Below, piece by piece: positions 37,221 through 43,579 of a stretch of 43,579 bases of DNA (its first letter is position 1; the number at the start of each line of letters is the position of its first letter). Below the pieces are notes generated by a model. That model did no database searches. It saw only the letters and a list, made by a program, of their open reading frames with translations, and was not told the origin of the DNA. This DNA comes from a virus: positions 1 through 43,579 of the IMG/VR virus record IMGVR_UViG_3300045125_000029, one strand, 5' to 3'. A program made the translations under genes and the position numbers.

Positions 37221-38889
37221 GCCGTCCCCCTGCCTGCATTTCGCTTACCGTCTTAGCCGCAGAGGCAATAGCCGGGGCGTTCTTCAACAGTTCGCCCTCT
37301 TGCTGTTGTTCTGCCCGACCGCTGCGCGCCTGCTTGACCTTATCCGGGTCGCGCATCCACCGCGCAGGCACGGCCATGTGTTGCGCAATCTCGGGAATTG
37401 CCACGTCAAAGTCGTAATGGTCCAGCGCGCCGGGGTCTTGCGTCGCTTGTGCAATGTTCAGCGACATTTCCACCGACCGCATGAAACCGCTAACTTCTTC
37501 GGCGTACATGCTTTTCGCCAGCGGCGACGTGTACACGACTTCGTACTCACCTTCCGCCTCCTGCAGTTCGGGCGGCATCGGCGGCAGTTTGCCCATTTCG
37601 GCAAGAAGATCAATTTCACGTTCGATAGACGGTCCCGACAGTTCGCTATGGGCACGCCCCATTGTCGGCGCGAGAAGCGCCGCCTTTTCGGCGGTGCGTT
37701 CCATGACTTCGGTAGCCGTCATTTCCGGCGTCTCTGTCAAGATTTGAAACAGCGTCACAAAGAAGCTGTCTTCAATGTCGCGGCGTTCGTCGGCCAGTAG
37801 GTTTTCTGCAACGCGGAAGTTGCCGGTTTCCATGGCCTTGACGAGTTGCCGTCCTTGCCTGTCGATAGCACCGTAGTTCACCGCGCCGGGGCGTTGGTCA
37901 AACTCGCCGTTCATAGCGTTGTCGTCGGAAGCAAGGATGACCGGATCAACCGCCTTGTTGCCTTGCTTCAAGACCGTTTTCTTGATTTGACTGGCCGTTC
38001 CAAGCGCCGCGATAGACAGCACGGCTGGCGAGTACCCATAGGCGTCACCGGCCACGGTTTCGGTGCGCGGTATCTTGTACGGCATAGACCGGTAGCCGGT
38101 TTCTTCGCCGACAAACGCTTTGTCCTTGACGCACACGTACACGGAATGCCACGGGTGGCGGCGGCGGTCAATCGCCTGCGGGTCATAGTCTTCGCTGCGG
38201 CATACGTAGTGCACGAACTCGAAGTACGCGGTTTCGTCCGGTTGCGGTTTGTTGGCTTCCGCCTGCAGCGCAACCGGCATCGGCACGCCGGGAAACTTCG
38301 TCTTGAATTGGCGAACGTTCAGAAAGAAGCGGCGAAACACGTTGGTAATTTCGCCGTCGTCGTCCGCCAGAAAGAACACGTCGCGCATGGAACACGCGAT
38401 GTATTTGAAACCCGGAACCGGGTTGTGCAGCGACACCTTGCGCTCGCCGATGTACAGCGGCCCGTTGCCGTATACGCCCATAGACTTGTAGACTTCGTTC
38501 GTGCTGATTTTGAAGCGCGCTTTCGGATCGTACCGGTAGCGAAACAGCATCGTCGTCAGTTCGTCAAAGTAAGCACGCACGCGCGGCTTGTTGCGCAGCG
38601 ACGCGTCAGGACGGCGTAAGGCCGTGCCACTTCTGGCCGTCGGGGGTGATAAGGCGATGAAGCACCGACGCGTATTTCAAAGACTGCGCGCGCCCGTCGT
38701 GTCGTACGATACCCGGCGCGCCGCCTCTGTCTTTGCATTGAACGGCGCGGGACCGTCAGTAAGCCACTGCGAATACATGGCGGGCAGACAGTGCGCCGAC
38801 GCGGCGCGCCAGCCGGGTTCGTGCGGCTGTCGAAGTTGCTTCGCCTGTTCGTAAAGCTTGCATACGGCTTCCGCGTCAGCGTTCGGCAT
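37207..38889 (-). CDS. Head-tail connector (portal) protein (two frameshifts)
   Basis: About 560 residues from ATG 38889. It starts CKLYEQAKQLRQPHEPGWRA; pieces are 38677-38889, a short segment (ASVLHRLITPDGQKWHGLTP) at about 38600-38680, and 37207-38580. Key stretches are VYKSMGVYGNGPLYIGERKV, YIACSMRDVFFLADDDGEIT and YGYSPAVLSIAALGTASQIK, seen in T7-type head-tail connecting proteins. It forms the dodecameric ring at the capsid vertex, where terminase docks and the tail attaches. The TerL gene and a small gene lie upstream. Confidence 0.85.
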
Positions 38890-38890
38890 C

Positions 38891-39099
38891 TTAGGCCCCC
38901 GCGCCTAGAAACCGAACCGCAGACGACACGGGCTGCGACGTGCCCGTGGCACCGAGAAAGGTCGAAGCCCGGCCACCCCGGCTAAAGAACGCCCGCCGCT
39001 GCGCTTCGGCAAGGGCTTGCGTCTCCCGTCACTGCGGGTTGGGGCAGGCGGCGGCGGGTCGGGATACCGCACTTCTGGCATCTTGGGGCGTCCACCCAT
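38891..39099 (-). CDS. Small head protein between TerL and portal (one frameshift)
   Basis: ATG 39099 follows TerL's stop. It reads MGGRPKMPEVRYPDPPPPAP; an indel near 39030 restores QALAEAQRRAFFSRGGRAST and AVRFLGAGA to TAA 38891-38893, one base before the portal start. About 69 residues, with a Pro-rich N-terminus and basic centre. A small Pro-rich protein in this place is common in related podoviruses; function unknown. It is too broken for a naive gene call, but the overlap with the portal start supports it. Confidence 0.6.
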
Positions 39100-39108
39100 G
39101 TCGTTCCC

Positions 39109-40655
39109 TCACATACCTAGCGGGTCTTCCTCGACTTTGGCCAGCCGACCGCGCGAGTTCGCCGCGTGCATCCTATTGACGTCACGACGCGCCACGCGCG
39201 CCGCGAAAGTGAGCATCAAGCTATCGGCTTCGTCGGGGCTTGGCAAGCCCCTGTCCGCCATGTCTTCCTTGCTTTCCATAAGCATCTTTTGCGATTGCTT
39301 CTGATAGCCGTACCGAATAGACGTCAGTTCTTTCGTCAGGTTCGGACAGTTTTCCGGCAACACGCCTTCTTCCCACAACCACGTGCGCATGGCGTCGTAC
39401 CATTCGGCCCGGTTGTTGTAGTACTTCGCCGGTATACTCGACGGCGCGCCGGGGTACACTTCGGCCACCGGGTACTTGCGGTGTTTCAGCAAGTCGATAA
39501 GCCCCGTCGTCGGTCCAGTGCCTTCGATCACGATAAGATCGGGACGCGTCCCGTCCAGCTTCACGGGACACGACCTTGAACGCTTCGATACTGTTCATGC
39601 CGCGAAACTCTGAGCGACGGAAGGGAACGTGCGTCGCGTCCTTGGCGGTACGATATGCGGAACTTGTCGCCGTTCGGTGAGCGTGAACCGTCTACGCCCA
39701 TGATAAGCGCTGCGCCATTGTCGCCCCAATCGTCGCGCTTTATTGCCATTTGTACCGCTTCCATAGGTATGAAAGCGTCGAAACTCGTGACAGGCGGTTT
39801 ACCCAAGATACGAACGCGCACTTCGTCGCTGTCGATACCGTACTTGCGTATGATATCGTTCAACGCGTTTTTGTTCGTAAGTCGGACAGATCGGCTGTCC
39901 ACGTTCATCGTATAGTACATGTCGGCGTGCTTTTCGAAGCAATCGACAAACTCACCGTCGGGACGCGTCATGTTTCCGAACGCAAAGAAGAACGCTTCGC
40001 CGTCGGTAAGCGCACCGTCAGCGACTTCCCAAATCTTCGACATTACGCCCGACGCTTCGTCAAATACGACGAACACGGTCTTGCCTTCGTTGTGCAGCCC
40101 TGCAAAGGCTTCCGTGTTCGTTTCGCTGACGGTCGCCGCTGTCGTACGATAGTTCTTCTGTTCGTCTTCGGGATACGCCGCAAAGCTAAACGTCGTCGCT
40201 GTCCACTTGAACCAATGCTTGTTCAGCGCCAGCTTGTGCCACTTCGCCAGTTCCGGCCACGTTTTATCTTCAAGCTGAAATTGTGTACTCGCAGTGACAG
40301 CGCCGCGTGTATCGACGCGCGTACTCATAAGGAAATAAATGACCCACGCCACCAGCGCCGACTTGCCGACGCCGTGGCCGGAACCGACTGCAGATCGCCA
40401 CACCAGCATATCCATGCCAAGTTCGCGGCGCGCCTTGTTCTCTTTGATATGTTCGCCGAGTTCGATCAGCAGTTGTCGTTGCCAGTCTTCCGGCCCTTGC
40501 TTGTCGGCTAGGGGGTTCGCCGAACCGTCGGGCATCGTGGGCATACCCCACGGGAAGACGGCAAGCACAAAGCCAAGAGGGTTGTCGTAGAACGACGCAA
40601 CGAACGTCGCAAGTTCACGTTCTTTAGCGATACTCAATCCGCTGTTGATCGCCAC
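39109..40655 (-). CDS. terL: Terminase large subunit (two frameshifts)
   Basis: About 515 residues from GTG 40655. The ATPase domain has Walker A GSGHGVGKS at residues 91-99 and Walker B VFVVFDE at 194-200, followed by a coupling region with SETNTEAFAGLH. The nuclease domain has MGVDGSR (first Asp), LIVIEGTGPTTGLIDLL (second acidic) and PSPDEADSLMLTF (third Asp). Pieces: 39561-40655, a short part of 39221-39598, and 39109-39564, with breaks near 39640 and 39570. It cuts and packages the genome. Unusually, the small-subunit gene lies upstream on the opposite strand. Confidence 0.9.
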
Positions 40656-40694
40656 GTACTTTGCCCCTATATTCGACGCGGAAAGGAGTTCACC

Positions 40695-41171
40695 GTGTCA
40701 CTGTCGTATACCAACATGTCGGCTGCACTATATGCGATTAACGAAATCGGTCAAGGCCGCACGGAAACGTCGGCTTGTGACTTGGCGAACATTTCTGTTC
40801 TGACGTTTAAGCAGACCGTGCAAAGCGACGAAACGTTGCAAGCGCTGTACGCTGACGCCGTTCAGCGCGGTAGCGACGCGTTGGTAGACGCGTTGATTGA
40901 CGTGGACACGCACCGTATCTACGGGCACACCGACAGCAAAATGGCCAAGGTGCAGTCCGATAATATCAAGTGGGTTTTGGCGAAGCGTGACCCCGAACGT
41001 TTCGGTGAGCGTATCCAAGTGAAACACGACGTTTCGCTTGACCGCGTTATCACTGACGTTCTCATGGCGGCGAAACAGCGCAGCGCCCCGTCTTTGCCGC
41101 CGCCAGATATTGAGGACGCCGTTGTCGTTGATGACGACGCCGCCCTCTTGCGCACGTTGATGTACGGTTAA
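40695..41171 (+). CDS. Terminase small subunit-like protein, inverted
   Basis: 158 residues, intact, from GTG 40695 with a strong AAAGGAG site. An N-terminal helix-turn-helix-like segment (TETSACDLANISVLTFKQTV, residues 20-39) precedes VDTHRIYGHTDSKMAKVQSD and KWVLAKRDPERFGERI, a pattern seen in phage terminase small subunits that recognise pac/cos DNA. The acidic C-terminus has DDDAAL. It is the only rightward gene in the late half and is divergent from TerL with only 39 bases between starts. Its 3' end overlaps the 320-residue gene by a few bases. Confidence 0.75.
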   Translation: MSLSYTNMSAALYAINEIGQGRTETSACDLANISVLTFKQTVQSDETLQALYADAVQRGSDALVDALIDVDTHRIYGHTDSKMAKVQSDNIKWVLAKRDPERFGERIQVKHDVSLDRVITDVLMAAKQRSAPSLPPPDIEDAVVVDDDAALLRTLMYG

Positions 41172-42130
41172 GGCGCTTGATAGCCTTGCGCGTTGACGTA
41201 CACTTGCGCACCAGTCGTGATGCACGCAAAGTTCAGAACAGCGTTCAGTGACGTTTTCAGCGGCGACGGGAACGTGAAGTCTTCCGCGCCCGAGTTGATC
41301 GGCAGTTGTCCGCGCCAGATAACCGTTGCCGCGCCGTCCTTCAACACGACTTCCGTGGCCACCGTCGCCGAAGCGTTGCGCAACTGAATGCTCGTGATGT
41401 AGTTTCGCAGCGTCGCGCCCCTCGCGGGGGCGAGTGCGACGTCTGTCGTGTTGATGACGCCGCCAGCCGGGGCGGCGAACGACCAGTCCATTTCAGGCAC
41501 GTTGTACGGCTTCGTCACCAGCACGCCCGAAAGCGTCGTCACCAAGTCCGCGACGTCGTTTGCCGCGACGACCGCAAGGTTCGTGGCCACCGCACGGCCA
41601 CCGATGCGAACCGGGTTGCCGGAAATCGGGCTGTCGTGGGCCACGTTGCCCGCCGCCGCAACCGCGCCGCCGCCCGGCTGTCTGACTTCCGCGTCGATGT
41701 TGCGGCCCATAGCGAACGCGCGAACCGTACCACCCACAAACGCCGTGGACACGCGCACGCGCATGAAGCGCGCGACGACCGGCACAAGGAAGATACGCGA
41801 CGCGCTGGCCGCGATGGCGACAGCGCCAAGAACCTGCGCGCCGCCAGCAACGTTGAACTCGGTAACGGGCGTGTTCAACGCGGCCACAGTCGGATCGTTC
41901 GTCTGTTCGAAGATAACGGCCCCGGCGCTGATACCAGCGCTGCCGATGACTTGCACCGCGACTTCAAGACAGTCGCTGACGTCGGTCCATCCGTTCACCA
42001 GCAGCGACAGAAGGTCAAGGTTCAGCGTCGTCTGCGGCCCGCTGTCGTACACGGCGGCGGGCGTACGCGGCCCACTCGCACCGCCTGACAGGATCACGCC
42101 GCCCGCCCCGTCTCTTACCGGATAGTCCAT
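41168..42130 (-). CDS. Virion structural protein, possibly tail-associated
   Basis: Intact, 320 residues from ATG 42130, with GGGGGCGAGC upstream and a terminator just beyond that. It is beta-rich and Ala/Val-heavy, with SGNPVRIGGRAVATNLAVVA in the middle and a C-terminal part with a jelly-roll-like pattern (VVLKDGAATVIWRGQLP). Similar proteins in other phages are annotated as virion structural proteins. I cannot say whether it decorates capsid or tail. It is in its own transcription unit between a terminator and the convergent TerS gene. Confidence 0.65.
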   Translation of the reverse strand: MDYPVRDGAGGVILSGGASGPRTPAAVYDSGPQTTLNLDLLSLLVNGWTDVSDCLEVAVQVIGSAGISAGAVIFEQTNDPTVAALNTPVTEFNVAGGAQVLGAVAIAASASRIFLVPVVARFMRVRVSTAFVGGTVRAFAMGRNIDAEVRQPGGGAVAAAGNVAHDSPISGNPVRIGGRAVATNLAVVAANDVADLVTTLSGVLVTKPYNVPEMDWSFAAPAGGVINTTDVALAPARGATLRNYITSIQLRNASATVATEVVLKDGAATVIWRGQLPINSGAEDFTFPSPLKTSLNAVLNFACITTGAQVYVNAQGYQAP

Positions 42131-42174
42131 GCTCGCCCCCTTTGTGCGCGTTTATCTGCTAGACGTATCCCACG

Positions 42175-42206
42175 AAAAAGGCCCCCTGTCCAGAAGACAG
42201 AGGGCC
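42175..42206 (-). terminator. Intrinsic terminator in the late unit
   Basis: GGCCCCCTGTC (42180-42190) pairs with GACAGAGGGCC (42196-42206), with one mismatch and a CAGAA loop. On the - strand a TTTTT run follows (42179-42175). It lies after the gene ending at 42271 and before the 320-residue gene, which would need its own promoter. Confidence 0.85.
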
Positions 42207-42270
42207 AGTTGATGAAGCAGAACCTTCCGGCCCCGACAAGGATTGCCCTCTCGCGAAGGACGCCCCCTGT

Positions 42271-42622
42271 TTACGTCACGGGCGGCAAATCGTCAATAGC
42301 CCCGTGAAGCATCTGCCCGGCGTTCAGACGCCGGTTCAGCGCCGCCACTTCGTCGCGCTTTTCGTCAAAGCGCCGTGGCGAGGCGCAGCTTGTCGGCCTG
42401 CAGCGTTTCGACCAGCACGGACAGTTCGCTTTCGTCACCGACCGGGACGCGAACCAGATCATTCGACCCGTCGTACCGATAGGCCACGCCTTCCTTGGGT
42501 TCGCTGAACGTGCCGTCGTCTTCACGCACGCGCCAGCGTTCCAGCGGAACGACGTCGCCGGTCGCCACGTTGACGAACCCGCGCCCGTCTTCGTACATAT
42601 ACGCGTTGCCGTCGTTCGGCAC
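42271..42622 (-). CDS. Hypothetical protein (one frameshift)
   Basis: GTG 42622 (one base after the previous TGA) reads MPNDGNAYMYEDGRGFVNVA and is open to 42365; an indel near 42370 restores RFDEKRDEVAALNRRLNAGQ in the frame ending at 42271. About 117 residues: a beta-rich N-terminus and a coiled-coil end (ELSVLVETLQADKLRLATAL continuing into the second frame). Like the upstream gene it joins a small globular part to a heptad helix. Function unknown; it may be a virion or late accessory protein. Confidence 0.6.
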
Positions 42623-42623
42623 T

Positions 42624-43037
42624 TCACTTCGCGGTCGCCGCGTCCAGTTTCACCAGTCCGCGCAGTTCGTCGGCGTACTCGTAGACAGCACCGTCCACCA
42701 GCGCGACGCCCATGTGATCGACAAGGAACGTAGGCGCTTCGTCGGTCTTGGACGTTTCCGCATCCACGAATGCGCCGTCAAAGATCACACCATCCACCGG
42801 CAGACCTTCGGCGCTGCAAAGCAACCAGCCCTTCACGTCGCCGTTCTCGTGCAGATCGGGCAACACCTGCAGGCCCGCAGCCTCGACCCACGCCGCCGAC
42901 CGCGCCACGTGCACGGCGACTTCCGCCGTTTCCACGCCAGCGCCTTGCGTCAACGCGCCTTCCAGTTGCGCCGTCAAGCGCGAAACTTCCGCCTTCAAAG
43001 TCGCATTCTCGTCAAGCAGTTCGTCTTTCGTCGCCAT
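42624..43037 (-). CDS. Coiled-coil hypothetical protein, first leftward gene
   Basis: 137 residues from ATG 43037 with AGAAAGGACTAGGACT upstream; the frame extends further without a ribosome site. It has an N-terminal heptad helix (DELLDENATLKAEVSRLTAQ, residues 5-24) and a C-terminal beta part (GVALVDGAVYEYADELRGLV). It starts the leftward unit, so the control region 43038-43579 must contain its promoter. It is translationally linked to the next gene by near-contact (TGAAGTG). Confidence 0.6.
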   Translation of the reverse strand: MATKDELLDENATLKAEVSRLTAQLEGALTQGAGVETAEVAVHVARSAAWVEAAGLQVLPDLHENGDVKGWLLCSAEGLPVDGVIFDGAFVDAETSKTDEAPTFLVDHMGVALVDGAVYEYADELRGLVKLDAATAK

Positions 43038-43122
43038 AGTCCTAGTCCTTTCTGTTGCAACAGTAAGGCCAGCCGTACCCACCGCGCGCACATAGTCAAG
43101 ACGCCGCAGGCACGATTTTCAG

Positions 43123-43275
43123 TTGTACACTTTGTGTAGCCGCGTCCTTATCGTGCGGATAGGTGCGCTCGTTGTACACGCTGCGTACTTGTACAACGTG
43201 TCGGGCTATTTGTACAAATTGCTGTGATTTTTCTGACAGTTGTACATTGCGTCGTGTGTTTGTACAAAGTGTACA
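43123..43275. promoter_or_regulatory. TGTACA box array in the right control region
   Basis: Seven TGTACA hexamers begin at about 43124, 43173, 43190, 43211, 43241, 43261 and 43270, most with a preceding T (TTGTACA). The last two form TGTACAAAGTGTACA, matching 201-215. The gene-free stretch 43038-43323 otherwise has only AT-rich spacers. It lies between the leftward start at 43037 and the terminal repeat, so on a circular or concatemeric molecule it separates late-leftward from early-rightward genes. It could be operators, iterons of an origin or overlapping promoters. Confidence 0.6.
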
Positions 43276-43323
43276 TTTATTTTTACAGTGCGTGTAGGAG
43301 AAAACGCCCGCTTCGGGGGTTCA

Positions 43324-43579
43324 CGCGCGATTTGCATAGCGCCCCTACCCCGCCCCCACCCCCGCCCTTGTCGCGCAGAGTGTGCAAATAGGGTGCAGAT
43401 TACATAATACACCTTATGCGATATCAAAATGCTAATGATATCAATGGGTTAGCATCGCACGTCGTGGCGCAACTGACATAATGCACACGCTAAGGCCACG
43501 GAACCGGGCGGCAAACGCTAACTGTACAACGTGTACAATAGACAGTGTGCCTTGCCGCGTGTGTAGGTGAGGCAAGAAG
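43324..43579. repeat. Terminal direct repeat, right copy
   Basis: Same sequence as 1-258, with a C run one base shorter and an A run probably one base shorter. The window ends inside the repeat or exactly at its end. It carries a second TGTACAACGTGTACA. Confidence 0.9.

Noticed and set aside
35949-37256. Rightward open frame of 435 codons opposite scaffold and Bbp19-like genes
   Set aside because: Shadow frame of real - strand genes; composition biased to Arg/Phe/Val; no ribosome site.
1-43579. CRISPR array or integrase/attachment site
   Set aside because: No regularly spaced short repeats with spacers, no tyrosine or serine recombinase motif, and no lysogeny repressor set.

Overview
The window is a nearly complete, G+C-rich double-stranded DNA phage genome with a short-tailed (podovirus) architecture. 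Roughly the same 256 bases occur at both ends (1-258 and 43324-43579), so the window runs from one end of the genome through to the repeated end. The structural module holds a Bbp16-like cement protein, a capsid protein of the same group, a Bbp19-like protein, tail tube A/B-type proteins, gp14/15/16-like ejection proteins and a T7-type tail fibre. This places it with podoviruses of the Bordetella BPP-1 / Burkholderia BcepC6B type, so the host is probably a proteobacterium. I see no integrase, no reverse transcriptase and no phage RNA polymerase. It therefore looks lytic and dependent on host RNA polymerase.

Layout. A control region without genes wraps around the ends (43038-43579 plus 1-572). 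It holds palindromic TGTACA boxes, AT-rich inverted repeats and two TAGTTTAA operator-like palindromes. Rightward genes (+ strand, 573-19540) begin with a probable takeover set, including a MoxR-type AAA+ ATPase, a metallopeptidase/VWA protein and a helical partner. They continue through a tRNA-like gene, a cluster of small tightly overlapped genes and a RuvC-like resolvase. The replication module follows: SNF2-type helicase, Cas4/DUF2800-type nuclease, Enc34-type ssDNA-binding protein, family A DNA polymerase and primase-polymerase/helicase.

Leftward genes (- strand, 43037-19527) encode, in order of transcription, two small proteins and a 320-residue virion protein, then terminase large subunit, a small protein, portal, Bbp19-like protein, scaffold, capsid, cement, tail tube A, tail nozzle, a GNAT-like protein, three ejection proteins (one with a transglycosylase domain), tail fibre, and a lysis cassette (SAR lysozyme, holin-like protein, coiled-coil membrane protein). 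The terminase small subunit alone in this half is on the + strand, divergent from the large subunit. The two transcription units converge and overlap at 19527-19540. Factor-independent terminators at 42175-42206 and 35841-35869 and a GC-rich stem at 34786-34811 divide the late unit around the 320-residue virion protein and the major capsid gene.

Quality. About half of the genes are broken by single-base frameshifts, including every large essential enzyme, yet the protein sequence resumes in the next frame. The two terminal repeat copies differ only in homopolymer lengths (C5/C4, and probably A3/A2). The most economical reading is an incompletely polished long-read assembly of a functional phage rather than a decaying prophage. 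Broken genes are given here as single CDS spans, with the pieces named in the evidence.
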